From positions 28,874-92,873 of the forward strand of contig NZ_JAINVH010000031.1 in assembly GCF_020400825.1 (NCBI RefSeq): DNA of 64,000 bases, read 5' to 3'. Positions 1 through 8,015 of this stretch are shown one piece after another. The DNA comes from Streptomyces sp. HPF1205. GTDB lineage: Bacteria > Actinomycetota > Actinomycetes > Streptomycetales > Streptomycetaceae. A program made the position numbers and the translations under genes. The stretch's first letter is position 1, and the number at the start of each line of letters is the position of its first letter. A model generated the notes under the pieces. That model made no database searches, had not been told where the DNA came from, and was given only the letters and a program-made list of their open reading frames with translations.

Positions 1-7
1 GCGACAC

Positions 8-1378
8 ATGAAAGTCCTGCACATCATCACCGGGTTGGGGATCGGCGGCGCCGAGCAGCAATTGCGGCTGCTGCTGCGGCACCTGCCGGCGGACTGCGAG
101 GTGGTGACGCTGACCAATCCAGGGCCGCTGGCCGACGCCATCCGGGCCGACGGCGTCCCCGTCACCCATCTGGGCATGTCCGGCAACCGCGACCTGACCG
201 CGCTGCCCCGGCTGGCCGCGCACATCAGGGCGGGCCGCTACGACGTCGTGCACACGCACCTGTACCGCGCCTGCGTGTACGGGCGCCTGGCCGCCCGCCT
301 GGCCGGAGTCAGGGCGGTCGTCGCCACCGAGCACTCCCTGGGCGCGACCCAGATGGAGGGACGCCCGCTCGGCCGCGGCACCCGCGCCCTGTACCGGGCG
401 ACGGAAAGGCTCGGCAAGGGGACCCTCGCGGTGTCCGACACGGTCGCTCACCGGCTGGACGCCTGGGGCATCCCCGGCGGGCGCATCCACGTCGCGCCCA
501 ATGGCATCGAACTGGACCGGTTCCGCTTCTCCGAGACCGCCCGCGCCGCCACCAGGCTGCGGCTGGACCTTCCCGCGCACGCCTTCGTCGTCGGCGGAGT
601 CGGCCGGTTCGTCAAGGCCAAACGGTACGACGTCCTCGTCCGGGCGGTCGCCGCGATTCCCGGGGCCCATCTGCTGCTGGCCGGCGACGGGCCCGAGGAG
701 GTCATGCTGCTGCGGCAGATGCACGAACTCGGCATCGCCGGCCGGGCCAGGGTCGCCGACCCCGGCGGCCACGAGGTGCCCGACCTCCTGGCCGCCATGG
801 ACCTGTTCGTCTCCCCGTCCCAGGAGGAGTCGTTCGGGCTGGCGGTGGTCGAAGCCCTGGCCGCCGGACTGCCCGCGCTCTATGTGTCGTGCCCGGCTGT
901 GGAGGACCTGTCCCCGGCGGCCGTGCCCGGGGCCGTGCGGGTCCCGGCGGACCCCCGGCCGGACGAGCCCGGGGGCCTGGAACAGGGCCACGACCAGGGC
1001 CAGGAGGGGCGGCGGGACGGGGACGAGCAGCCGCGACGGCGGGGGGCGGGGGAAGGCCGGGCGGACCGGCCGGCAAGCGGAGCCGCCCCGCACCTCGAAG
1101 CCGCGATCCGCGCCCGGGTGGCGGCCGGTCCGAACCGGCTGCCGGTGCCGGCGGCTCTGCACCGCTACGACATCGCACGCACCGCGCGCGGCGTGATGGC
1201 CGTCTACACCGAGGCGCTGGCGGCGGGCGGACGGTTCCGGCACCGCCCCGCCATCGTGCCCCCGCCGCCCATCGTGCCCGCGCCTGCCTCCGAGCGGGTC
1301 GGGCCGGCCGCCGCGGCGAGCGCCGTGTCCGTTCCCGGCCCCACCCCCGCGTCCCCGGCCCGGCCGGTCGAGAAATGA
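8..1378 (+). CDS. GT4-family glycosyltransferase
   Basis: Predicted retaining glycosyltransferase of family GT4 that would move a sugar from a nucleotide donor to a growing polysaccharide or lipid carrier at the inner face of the membrane. The protein (456 aa) opens with MKVLHIITGLGIGGAEQQ, the typical glycine-rich GT4 start, and has the donor-site stretch EESFGLAVVEALAAGLP from about residue 273. It overlaps the next gene by ATGA, so the first three genes form one operon. Odd points: about residues 317-362 are a charged, Gly/Arg/Glu-rich stretch with no place in the GT4 fold, and the C-terminus is a Pro/Ala-rich tail. The start lies only 7 nt into the window, so its ribosome site cannot be judged. 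The family is clear; the acceptor is unknown. Confidence 0.88.
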   Translation: MKVLHIITGLGIGGAEQQLRLLLRHLPADCEVVTLTNPGPLADAIRADGVPVTHLGMSGNRDLTALPRLAAHIRAGRYDVVHTHLYRACVYGRLAARLAGVRAVVATEHSLGATQMEGRPLGRGTRALYRATERLGKGTLAVSDTVAHRLDAWGIPGGRIHVAPNGIELDRFRFSETARAATRLRLDLPAHAFVVGGVGRFVKAKRYDVLVRAVAAIPGAHLLLAGDGPEEVMLLRQMHELGIAGRARVADPGGHEVPDLLAAMDLFVSPSQEESFGLAVVEALAAGLPALYVSCPAVEDLSPAAVPGAVRVPADPRPDEPGGLEQGHDQGQEGRRDGDEQPRRRGAGEGRADRPASGAAPHLEAAIRARVAAGPNRLPVPAALHRYDIARTARGVMAVYTEALAAGGRFRHRPAIVPPPPIVPAPASERVGPAAAASAVSVPGPTPASPARPVEK

Positions 1379-2064
1379 GCAGCGGCATGAACACCGTCAC
1401 CTCGGTCGAGTCCATCACTCCTGCCGCCGGGTCCGGCGGCGGGCGCGTCCCGGGGCGCGGCCCGCACAGGCGGCTGCCGCGCCGGCTGCCGGTCCCCGCG
1501 GGCATCTGCATCGGCCTGGCGGCGGGTCTCGGCTACGGCCTGGCGGCCACCCCGCAGTACACGGCCACCAGTTACGTCGTCGTCGTACCGCAGCACAGCG
1601 CGGACTCCGCCACCGCGCTGGGCTTCGCCCAGGCGTACGGACGGATCGTCACCGGGTCGGCGGTGCTGGCCGGTGCGCAGGCGACCTCGCGCATGGCCGT
1701 GTCCGACCTGAAGCCAAAGGTTGCCGCGCAGACATCACCGGACGCGCCGATGATCGCGGTCACTGGTACCGACGCGCGCGCCAAGGCCGCCGCCCGGATC
1801 GCCAACGCCGTCGCCCGGTCCCTGGCGGCCACCGGCAACCAGGACGCGGCCTCCACGGGGGTGCGACTGCTCGTGTTCTCCCCGGCCGCGACCCCCGCCG
1901 CCCCGTCCTCGCCCTCGGCCGCCCTGTCCGGCGCGGTCGGCGCGAGTGCGGGCGGCCTGCTGGGGGCGCTCGTCCTCCTCGTACGCCCCAAGGAGCGCGA
2001 GGAGCGGGCGGCCGCGGCCGGGGTGCCCGGCCAGGCGCAGGAAGCCGCGAGGGCGGCGGTGTGA
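1375..2064 (+). CDS. Wzz/YveK-like polysaccharide chain-length or co-polymerase membrane protein
   Basis: Predicted membrane protein of 229 aa resembling bacterial Wzz/capsular co-polymerase subunits, which help set polysaccharide chain length. One hydrophobic segment lies near residues 40-60 (PVPAGICIGLAAGLGYGLA), followed by the family-like PQYTATSYVVVVPQ and an outer domain. A second hydrophobic helix (GGLLGALVLLV) lies near the C-terminus before a short charged tail. The start is the ATG that overlaps the upstream stop (ATGA), and the end overlaps the next gene by GTGA. Translational coupling with the GT4 and acetyltransferase genes supports a shared role in exopolysaccharide assembly. 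No tyrosine-kinase domain is visible. Similarity is to the general architecture, so the exact role is inferred. Confidence 0.72.
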   Translation: MSSGMNTVTSVESITPAAGSGGGRVPGRGPHRRLPRRLPVPAGICIGLAAGLGYGLAATPQYTATSYVVVVPQHSADSATALGFAQAYGRIVTGSAVLAGAQATSRMAVSDLKPKVAAQTSPDAPMIAVTGTDARAKAAARIANAVARSLAATGNQDAASTGVRLLVFSPAATPAAPSSPSAALSGAVGASAGGLLGALVLLVRPKEREERAAAAGVPGQAQEAARAAV

Positions 2065-3392
2065 CCCTCGTGCCCAAGGCCGCCGCCCCCGGCCGGCCAC
2101 CGGCGCCCGCTCCCGCCGGACTGACCGTCACCCTTTGCCGCGAGCCGGCGGAGTTCAGGGCGCTGGCGCCTCAATGGCGGCGGCTGCACGCGCGCTGCCC
2201 GTCGGCGACGCCCTTCCAGAGTCACGCCTGGCTGTACTCGTGGTGGCTCTCGTACGGCGTACGGGGGCGGCTGCGGGTGGTTCTGGTGCGCCGGGGGAGC
2301 GACCTCGTGGGAGCCGCGCCCATGATGCGCACGTACCGCCCGCTGCCGGCCCTGGTGCCGCTCGGCGGACGGATCACCGACTTCATGGACGTCCTCGCCG
2401 ACGCTTCGTGTGCCGAGGAGGTGGCCGGGGCCCTCGCCGCCGGGCTGCGGCGGGCGGCGCGCGGGACCGTGATCGACCTGCGGGAGGTACGGGCGGGCGG
2501 CGCGGCGGAACTCGTCCACAGGCACTGGAGCGGGCCCAAGCGGCGGCTGGCCGACTCGATGTGCCTCGAACTGCCGGGACTGCCCATGGACGCGCTGATC
2601 GCCCGCCTCGGCAGCTCGCGCGGCCAGCGTGTCAGGTCGCTGCTGCGCAAGCTGGACGCGGCGGGCGTGGAGGAGCGCGAGGTCCCCGCGGCGGACGTGC
2701 CCGAGGCGGTGGCGACCATGCTGCGGCTGCACGCCCTGCAATGGCGGGGCCGCGGCCTGAACCCCGAACACCTGCGGCCTCGGTTCGCCACCCATCTGTC
2801 CCGCGCCGCGGCGGCGATGACGGCCGGCGGGGAAGCCGTCGTCACCGAGTTCAGCGTCGGCGGCGAGGTGGTCGCCGCCAACCTCACCGTCCTGTCACCC
2901 ACCCTGACCGGCGGCTACCTCTACGGCGCCCACCCGGACCTGCGCGCCACCCGCGTCCACGTCGGCACCCTCCTGATGCGCCACGGCGTCCGCCACACAG
3001 CCGCGGCCGCCCGCGCCACCCTCAGCCTCCTGCGCGGCACCGAACCGTACAAGGCGCACTGGCGCCCCGCGGCGAGCACCAATCAGCGCCTTCTCCTCGC
3101 CACCCGGGCTGCGGCCCTCCCCCTGCTCCTCCACGCCGCCTTGGCCTCCCTGCGCGCCAAGGCGGCGGGCTCCCCCCGGCTGCGTAGGCTGCGCCACCGC
3201 GTGCGCGGGGCCCGCGGCGGCTCCCTCACCGCCGATGCCGCGCCGCCACCCCAGCCCGCGAACCGGCCCGCGAACCGGCCCGCGAACCGGCCCGCGTCCC
3301 CGCCCGCCTCCCGGACAGCGCCGCCCGGTACACCGCCGACGACTCGGGATTGGCCCGGCACTGCCACACCCCGTGCGGGCAGTAGTCCGTGA
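2061..3392 (+). CDS. BioF2/CelD-type GNAT acetyltransferase
   Basis: Predicted N-acyltransferase of the GNAT superfamily, BioF2-like or CelD/BcsL type, a family found in polysaccharide clusters that probably acylates sugars or lipids. The protein is 443 aa. It has the family opening (ALAPQWRRLHARCPSATPF then FQSHAWLYSWWLSYG) and a C-terminal acetyl-CoA fold region (VVAANLTVLSPTLTGGYLYG, then the HVGTLLMRHGV helix). The GTG start overlaps the upstream stop (GTGA), so it is translationally coupled to the Wzz-like gene. The last 55 or so residues are a low-complexity tail with repeated ANRP. This tail is read from the opposite strand as the C-terminus of the convergent glycosidase gene, a 167-nt overlap. 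The true functional end is probably before the tail. Confidence 0.82.
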   Translation: MTLVPKAAAPGRPPAPAPAGLTVTLCREPAEFRALAPQWRRLHARCPSATPFQSHAWLYSWWLSYGVRGRLRVVLVRRGSDLVGAAPMMRTYRPLPALVPLGGRITDFMDVLADASCAEEVAGALAAGLRRAARGTVIDLREVRAGGAAELVHRHWSGPKRRLADSMCLELPGLPMDALIARLGSSRGQRVRSLLRKLDAAGVEEREVPAADVPEAVATMLRLHALQWRGRGLNPEHLRPRFATHLSRAAAAMTAGGEAVVTEFSVGGEVVAANLTVLSPTLTGGYLYGAHPDLRATRVHVGTLLMRHGVRHTAAAARATLSLLRGTEPYKAHWRPAASTNQRLLLATRAAALPLLLHAALASLRAKAAGSPRLRRLRHRVRGARGGSLTADAAPPPQPANRPANRPANRPASPPASRTAPPGTPPTTRDWPGTATPRAGSSP

Positions 3393-4287
3393 TGCTCTGG
3401 TACAGCGGCTTGTGCGCGGCGATCCACGCCAGCATCAGCCGCATGTACCGCGGATCGTCACCGTTCCTGAACAGCCCCCATTCGGGGTACGAGGTCGCCT
3501 TGCGGTGCCGGGCGGCGAAGTCCACCTGCGCCTGGAGTCCGTACGGCTCGGTCACCTCGTCGTGGAACGACTCCCCGGGCGGCTGGTCGTAGGAGTCCAT
3601 GCCGACGATGTCGACCGTGGCGTCGCCCGGGTAGCAGGCGGTCCAGGCGATCGCGTCCCGGCCGCGGTCGGGCGCGAAGTCGAACCGGAACCGCTGGCCG
3701 GGCACCGCCCGCATGGCGGCGACGATTCGCCTCCAGTACGTCCTCCAGCCGACCGGGTCGGGGGCGCAGCGGCTGGTGTAGGTGGTGCCGTTCATCTCCC
3801 AGCCGAGCACGATCACCGCGTCGGGCACGCCGAGCCGGACCAGCCGCCGGGCGAGACGGGTGAAGTGCGCGTCGTTCGCGCCGCGCGCGCCGGCCCGGAG
3901 CAGGTCCCGCACCCGGGCGTCGGTGAGGCCGCCCTCGTTGTTCGCCTGCATCGGCACGTTGAGCACGAGCAGCCGGTCCGTCCTTGCGCGCCTCCACGCC
4001 GCCCAGGGCACCAGCTGTCCCCCGGCGCCCTCGACGCCGGACCAGCTGTCACCGGGCAGGTACGTGCGGCCCACGCGCATCTCCGCGCCGCCGAGCCACT
4101 TCTCCAGGGCGGCAATGCCGCGGACTCCGGCGGCGCCGGAGTCGGTGAACGCGCCCATCAGGGGCGCGCGGGCGTCCGCCGGGGGCGTGCCGCTGCCGAG
4201 CGCGGTACGGCCGGGCCCGGAGAGGGTGAGGGCGACAGCCGCCATGGCGGCGCCCGTACGTGCCCACCACAGGCGCCGGTCGGCCAT
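3226..4287 (-). CDS. secreted GH26-like glycoside hydrolase
   Basis: Predicted secreted beta-glycanase related to glycoside hydrolase family 26, which cleaves mannans, xylans or mixed-linkage glucans. The 353-aa protein has a signal peptide (MADRRLWWARTGAAMAAVAL, cleaved before about residue 36). The likely acid/base glutamate is in GWEMNG and the likely nucleophile glutamate is in YPEWGL, the usual spacing for clan A enzymes. The start was set at ATG 4287, which follows a clear GAGGGAG ribosome site; an upstream in-frame start would add an Arg-rich non-signal stretch. The C-terminus is a repetitive Arg/Ala/Gly/Ser tail that overlaps the convergent acetyltransferase gene. Its place beside exopolysaccharide genes suggests it trims or releases that polymer, which is an inference. 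Confidence 0.82.
   Translation of the reverse strand: MADRRLWWARTGAAMAAVALTLSGPGRTALGSGTPPADARAPLMGAFTDSGAAGVRGIAALEKWLGGAEMRVGRTYLPGDSWSGVEGAGGQLVPWAAWRRARTDRLLVLNVPMQANNEGGLTDARVRDLLRAGARGANDAHFTRLARRLVRLGVPDAVIVLGWEMNGTTYTSRCAPDPVGWRTYWRRIVAAMRAVPGQRFRFDFAPDRGRDAIAWTACYPGDATVDIVGMDSYDQPPGESFHDEVTEPYGLQAQVDFAARHRKATSYPEWGLFRNGDDPRYMRLMLAWIAAHKPLYQSITDYCPHGVWQCRANPESSAVYRAALSGRRAGTRAGSRAGSRAGSRAGVAARHRR
3255..3296. repeat. 12-bp tandem repeat (CCCGCGAACCGG) x3
   Basis: Three exact copies of a 12-bp unit lie at 3255-3266, 3267-3278 and 3279-3290, followed by a half copy. On the plus strand they encode (ANRP)n in the acetyltransferase tail. On the minus strand they encode (RAGS)n-like residues in the glycosidase tail. 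As the unit is a multiple of three, both frames stay open when copies are gained or lost. Confidence 0.95.
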
Positions 4288-4668
4288 GGTTTCTCCCTCT
4301 GTCGGATGTTCGCGGCATCGGATCTGTCGGAAGGTCCGATGTACCGGACGCACCGGACGGACGCACCGGACAGTCGTCAAGCACGCCTCCTGCCGTCCCG
4401 TGCCCGACCGGTCCGGACGCGAATCGGTACGTGTTTTCGTCCCATCCCTTCCCGTCGGGCGCCGCTTTCTGGCGTGCCGTCAGCAATTGGTGCCCCGGCC
4501 CGCGACAAACACCTGACGGTGTCACTCGGCTGGAGGAATTTGCGCGCAGCGCGGCCCGATTATCCGCTTCTGCTCACCCCTCCGGGCGCATGATGAGCGC
4601 GCCCCGGTGGAACCGGCCGCCCGTCGCGGGCGCCGCCGCGCGTGGGACGCGGCCGAAAGGAGTCCGGC
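4288..4668. other. divergent intergenic region between glycosidase and melC1
   Basis: This 381-bp region separates two divergent genes and must hold both promoters. I could not pick out a convincing -35/-10 pair. The only clear signals are the two ribosome sites at its ends. Confidence 0.6.
4656..4662 (+). promoter_or_regulatory. ribosome binding site of melC1
   Basis: AAAGGAG lies 6 nt before ATG 4669 and decides that start over an in-frame ATG at 4642. Confidence 0.85.
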
Positions 4669-5079
4669 ATGGTGACGCGCAGGAGAGTGCTCGGAAGCGG
4701 GGCCACGGCTTTCGCGGCGGTGGCCGGCACGGGGGCCGCGCTGGGGCCGATGCTGGCGGCCGGCCGGCGGGACGCGGTCCGGGCCGACCCGGGTTCGCCC
4801 GGGAGCGCGGAGGTGTCCGGCGGCCCGGCGCCGCTGTTCGACGAGGTGTACCGCGGCCGCCGCCTCCAGGGGTTCGCCGCAGGTGACGGCGCCGAGCCGC
4901 TGATCCTCGTCGACGGCCGGCCGTTGCGGGTGATGCGGAGGGTGGACGGCACCTGGATCAGCCTGGCCAATCACTACCAGCCGTACCCGTCCCCGCTCGC
5001 GACCGCCCGGGGCGCGGTCGACACGATCGGCCCGGCGCAACTGGCCGGGGCACCCGCCCACGCCCACGGGGGCCACTGA
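4669..5079 (+). CDS. melC1: tyrosinase cofactor / copper chaperone MelC1
   Basis: MelC1 delivers copper to apo-tyrosinase MelC2 and takes it out of the cell by the Tat route. The 136-aa protein has a twin-arginine signal (VTRRRVLGSGATAFAAVAG) and the family core: LFDEVYRGRRLQG near residues 57-69 and VMRRVDGTWISLANHYQPY, followed by the conserved ARGAVDTIGPAQL helix. The start is ATG 4669 with AAAGGAG 6 nt upstream. Unlike well-known Streptomyces MelC1 proteins it has no long His/Gly-rich insert in the middle; a short HAHGGH cluster sits at the extreme C-terminus instead. It lies 103 nt upstream of melC2 on the same strand, the usual operon. Confidence 0.92.
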   Translation: MVTRRRVLGSGATAFAAVAGTGAALGPMLAAGRRDAVRADPGSPGSAEVSGGPAPLFDEVYRGRRLQGFAAGDGAEPLILVDGRPLRVMRRVDGTWISLANHYQPYPSPLATARGAVDTIGPAQLAGAPAHAHGGH

Positions 5080-5084
5080 CCGGC

Positions 5085-5165
5085 GCCCGCCGATCGCCCA
5101 CCGCCGGCCGTACCCGCCGCTCGCCCACTGCCCGACCCCCACTGCCCACCGCCCACCGCCGCGAC
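5085..5165. repeat. low-complexity CCCACCGCC-type repeats between melC1 and melC2
   Basis: The spacer contains many imperfect copies of CGCCCACCGCC and CGCCCACTGCC. No coding frame or ribosome site is obvious apart from the area just before GTG 5183. It resembles other repetitive spacers in this window. Confidence 0.6.
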
Positions 5166-5182
5166 GACCGAGGGGCCCGTCC

Positions 5183-6052
5183 GTGTACACGCGCAAGAAT
5201 CAGCGGAACCTGACCAGCAGTCAGCGCCAGCGGTTCGTGGAGGCCGTCCTGGAGCTCAAGCGTCTCGGCGCCTACGAGAAGTACGTGACCACGCACGCCA
5301 AGTACTTCGCCGCCGACGGCGAGAGCGGCCTGCGAGTGGCCCACATGGCGCCGACGTTCTTCCCCTGGCACCGCTATTTCGTGCTCGCCTTCGAGCGCGA
5401 TCTGCAACTGCTCGACGCGGGGCTCAGCGTTCCGTACTGGGACTGGACGACCGACCGCGAACGGAACGCGGCGCTGTGGGGCCCCGACTTCATGGGCGGT
5501 GACGGCCGCGACAGCGACGGGCAGGTGATGACCGGCCCGTTCGCGTACCGCAACGGCAAATGGACGATCACCAACGGCGTGACCACCGAGCCGTACCTCA
5601 CCCGGAACCTCGGCCGCCCGGACCGGCCCGTCGCGCTGCCCACGAAGGCCGAACTGGACGGCGCCCTGGCGATGCCCGTGTACGACACGGCGCCATGGAA
5701 CTCGGCTCCGGAGACGAAGGGTTTCCGCAACAAGATCGAGGGCTGGACGGTCAGCGAGACCAAGGGCGGCTACCTCCACAACCGGGTCCACCAGTGGGTG
5801 GGCGGCCACATGGTCGGCGGCGCCTCGCCCAACGATCCGGTGTTCTGGCTGCACCACGCCTTCATCGACCTGGTCTGGGTCCGCTGGCAGCGGCTCCATC
5901 CCAGGTCGGGCTACCTGCCCGCCCGGCCGCCGGGCGCACGGGACCCGCAGCACGGCCGGGTCATCAGCCTCGACGAGCCCATGCCGCCGTGGGGGGTGCG
6001 GCCGTCCGAGATGCTGGACCACCGGCCCTACTACACGTACGAGGAAGGCTGA
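5183..6052 (+). CDS. melC2: tyrosinase (type 3 copper monooxygenase) MelC2
   Basis: Tyrosinase oxidises monophenols and diphenols to quinones, the first steps of melanin formation. The 289-aa length fits the family. CuA ligands are His38, His54 and His63 (in THAKYF, VAHMAP and FPWHRYF). CuB ligands are His199 and His203 (in LHNRVHQWVGGH) and a histidine in FWLHHAF at 224-225. The PYWDW motif is also present. The start is GTG 5183, which gives the usual MxTRKNQ N-terminus. There is no signal peptide, as expected because MelC2 leaves the cell in complex with MelC1. The 103-nt gap after melC1 is filled with repeated CCCACYGCC-like sequence. A strong terminator follows the gene. Confidence 0.95.
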   Translation: MYTRKNQRNLTSSQRQRFVEAVLELKRLGAYEKYVTTHAKYFAADGESGLRVAHMAPTFFPWHRYFVLAFERDLQLLDAGLSVPYWDWTTDRERNAALWGPDFMGGDGRDSDGQVMTGPFAYRNGKWTITNGVTTEPYLTRNLGRPDRPVALPTKAELDGALAMPVYDTAPWNSAPETKGFRNKIEGWTVSETKGGYLHNRVHQWVGGHMVGGASPNDPVFWLHHAFIDLVWVRWQRLHPRSGYLPARPPGARDPQHGRVISLDEPMPPWGVRPSEMLDHRPYYTYEEG

Positions 6053-6131
6053 CCGGTACGCCCATGGCCGCGGGCGACGACATGACGCACGGCGATCCGG
6101 CGCAACGCCGGTGCCGGCACCGACGCACGAC

Positions 6132-6172
6132 GACCCGGCCCACCGCGCCGGGACGGCGTGGCGGGCCGGGTC
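6132..6172. terminator. bidirectional terminator between melC2 and chaplin
   Basis: Arms at 6132-6149 and 6155-6172 pair over 18 bp with two non-Watson-Crick positions and a GGGAC loop. There is no T-tract, as is common in Streptomyces. It sits between the ends of two convergent genes. Confidence 0.8.
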
Positions 6173-6198
6173 GGGGCGAGCCCGGTCGGGGACCGGGA

Positions 6199-6459
6199 CT
6201 ACCAGCCGCCCTCGTGGGCCGAAATGTTGGTGCAGGCGTTGCCGAAGGCCGGGTTGAGAATGCCGACCACGTCGATCGTGTTGCCGCACAGATTGACCGG
6301 TACGTGGACCGGCACCTGCACCACGTTGCCCGACAGCACACCCGGCGAACCGACTGCGGCTCCCTCGGCACCCGCGTCGGCCGCGGCAATCCCGGCACCG
6401 GCGGTCAGAACCGCACCCGCGGCAGCGGTGACAGCCGCAGCCTTTGCGATACGCGACAT
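6199..6459 (-). CDS. short chaplin (hydrophobic aerial-hyphae coat protein)
   Basis: Chaplins are secreted amyloid-forming proteins that coat aerial hyphae and lower surface tension. This 86-aa protein has a signal peptide (SRIAKAAAVTAAAGAVLTA, cleaved after about residue 28) and one chaplin domain. The domain has the expected GVLSGNVVQVPVHVPVNLCG and ILNPAFGNACTN segments, with the two cysteines at 58 and 76 that form the domain disulphide. There is no sorting signal or second domain, so it is a short chaplin that needs long chaplins for anchoring. The start is ATG 6459 after an AGGGAG ribosome site. Its 5' region carries a small hairpin. It lies beside other small secreted-protein genes on the same strand. 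Confidence 0.93.
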   Translation of the reverse strand: MSRIAKAAAVTAAAGAVLTAGAGIAAADAGAEGAAVGSPGVLSGNVVQVPVHVPVNLCGNTIDVVGILNPAFGNACTNISAHEGGW

Positions 6460-6483
6460 CAAGATCTCCCTGAGACGAAAGCC

Positions 6484-6505
6484 AGCCGCAATGGGTGCGG
6501 CTTTT
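6484..6505. other. small hairpin in the chaplin 5' region
   Basis: AGCCGC and GCGGCT (6484-6489 and 6497-6502) pair around a 7-nt loop. Read on the plus strand it is followed by TTT and could act as a weak terminator. Read on the minus strand it may lie in the chaplin leader. Confidence 0.4.
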
Positions 6506-6655
6506 GACGCTCTGCGCAACGGACCGAGATCACGAATAGTCACGCAAGTTGAGCTGAACCGGTGACGAGGGAGCCCAATAACCCGTACGGGTGAAAAGCC
6601 GCGCAGACGGGCACAGGTGTGCGCCGTGCCGCGTTCTACGGGGCAGGGCGGTGGA

Positions 6656-7720
6656 TCACAGCGCCGGCGCGGCGGCCGGGGCGGAGGGGCTCGCCGGGAC
6701 GCTCGGGGCGGCGGGCGCCGCGGGAGTGGCTGGCGCGGCGGGCTGGGCCGTGGTCGGCAGGCCCGTGTCGAGCACGATCGCGACGACCGAGTTCGCCAGG
6801 TCGGTGAGCAGGGTGGTCGCGGCGCCGAGCACGCCGGTGCTGGAGTCGTCGCCGGCGACGGACGCCACGAGCGCGTCGATGGCGTTGTCCAGCTCGTTCA
6901 GCGCGTCATCCGTGGACTCCTGCGCGGAGCGGTTCGCGGCCGGCTTGCCGGGGAGCTTCGGCAGGGCGACACCGCCGGGGCCACCCGGGAACATCGGCGT
7001 GCCGGCCCCCTGGGAAGCGCCGCTGGGCGCCTGGGAGCCGACGGGGGACTGGGGGTGAGCAGGGGACTGGGGGTGGGCCGGACTGCTCGGGCTGCTCGGG
7101 CGGGCCGGGGCCTGGGGGTCGGCCGGCATGCTGGGCGACTGCGGGCTCGCCGGCATGCTGGGCGACTGCGGGGCGTTCGGGGCGCTCGGCCGAGCCGGGG
7201 ACTGCGGGCTCGCCGGGGACTGGGGCGACGCCGGGCTGCTCGGCTTGGCCGGCGCCTGCGGGTTGGCAGGGCTGCTCGGCTTGGCCGGCGCCTGCGGGTT
7301 GGCAGGGCTGCTCGGCTTGGCCGGCGCCTGGGGGTTGGCCGGGCTGCTCGGGCGGGCCGGGGACTGCGGGGCGTTCGGGTTCGCGGGAGTGTTCGGCGAC
7401 GTCGACTGCGGGACGCGGCTCCTGGCCGTGCTGACGGCTGCCTTGGCGGCCTGCGCGTCCCTGGCGAGGATGGCGGCCGAGGCGTGCGGAGCGAGCGCGT
7501 CCTGGATCAGTTTGCTGGACGGCTTGACCAGGTCGGCCGTGCCCGCCAGCGCCTTGGCCCGCGTGATCAGGGTGACGGCGTCGGCCGGCGCCTTGGCGGT
7601 GGTGAAGACGGAGTGGTGGGGCGTGTCGGCGGAAGCGGCGGTGGCCGCCAGGGCGCCGCCCGTGATGGTGGCGACGAGCGCGGAGGCGACGGCAACGCCG
7701 GTGATCCGGGGGTAACGCAT
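6656..7720 (-). CDS. secreted Pro/Ser/Ala repeat protein, function unknown
   Basis: I do not recognise this gene's function. The 354-aa product has a signal peptide (MRYPRITGVAVASALVATI, cleaved near ASA-DTP). A helical segment follows to about residue 100. A long Pro/Ser/Gln/Ala region comes next (about 103-225), with three identical 12-residue units containing SSPANPQAPAKP. The C-terminal part is predicted helical and alanine-rich, with a hydrophobic stretch LTDLANSVVAIVLDTGL. The proline-rich part looks like a flexible wall- or surface-spanning stalk. The start is ATG 7720; other upstream in-frame codons lack a signal peptide. It follows the chaplin in the same direction, so a role at the hyphal surface is plausible but unproven. 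Confidence 0.75.
   Translation of the reverse strand: MRYPRITGVAVASALVATITGGALAATAASADTPHHSVFTTAKAPADAVTLITRAKALAGTADLVKPSSKLIQDALAPHASAAILARDAQAAKAAVSTARSRVPQSTSPNTPANPNAPQSPARPSSPANPQAPAKPSSPANPQAPAKPSSPANPQAPAKPSSPASPQSPASPQSPARPSAPNAPQSPSMPASPQSPSMPADPQAPARPSSPSSPAHPQSPAHPQSPVGSQAPSGASQGAGTPMFPGGPGGVALPKLPGKPAANRSAQESTDDALNELDNAIDALVASVAGDDSSTGVLGAATTLLTDLANSVVAIVLDTGLPTTAQPAAPATPAAPAAPSVPASPSAPAAAPAL
7233..7340. repeat. 36-bp tandem repeat x3 inside the secreted repeat protein
   Basis: Three nearly identical 36-bp units begin at 7233, 7269 and 7305 and encode 12-residue Pro/Ala/Ser blocks. Shorter related units flank them on both sides. The length is a multiple of three, so copy number can vary without a frameshift. 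Confidence 0.9.
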
Positions 7721-8002
7721 GGGGAGGTTTTCCCTTCGTCGTGGGGGACAACTACCGGGACCACCGTGAAAAGCGAACAGGACCGCCGCAACCGAAAGAC
7801 CGGCCGGTGAATTGCCCGGCCCCTGGCGGGCCGACGGCGGCACCCGGGGAATTCCGGGCGTTCCGGCGGCCGCGGATTCGGCATACGCGAATGAGCCGTT
7901 AGGGTCGGCCGGAGCGGCGGAAAACTGCTCGAACGGGCGAATCCTCGGCCTTCCGCTGGCCCGCAGAGGTGATTTCCGGCGCGTCGCGGCCGCAGTGCGG
8001 GC

Positions 8003-8008
8003 TAGGGT
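8003..8008 (+). promoter_or_regulatory. -10 box of a likely leaderless gene
   Basis: TAGGGT ends 7 nt before ATG 8016 and no ribosome site is present, which suggests that transcription starts at the start codon. No clear -35 is visible. Confidence 0.5.
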
Positions 8009-8015
8009 CCGGGTT

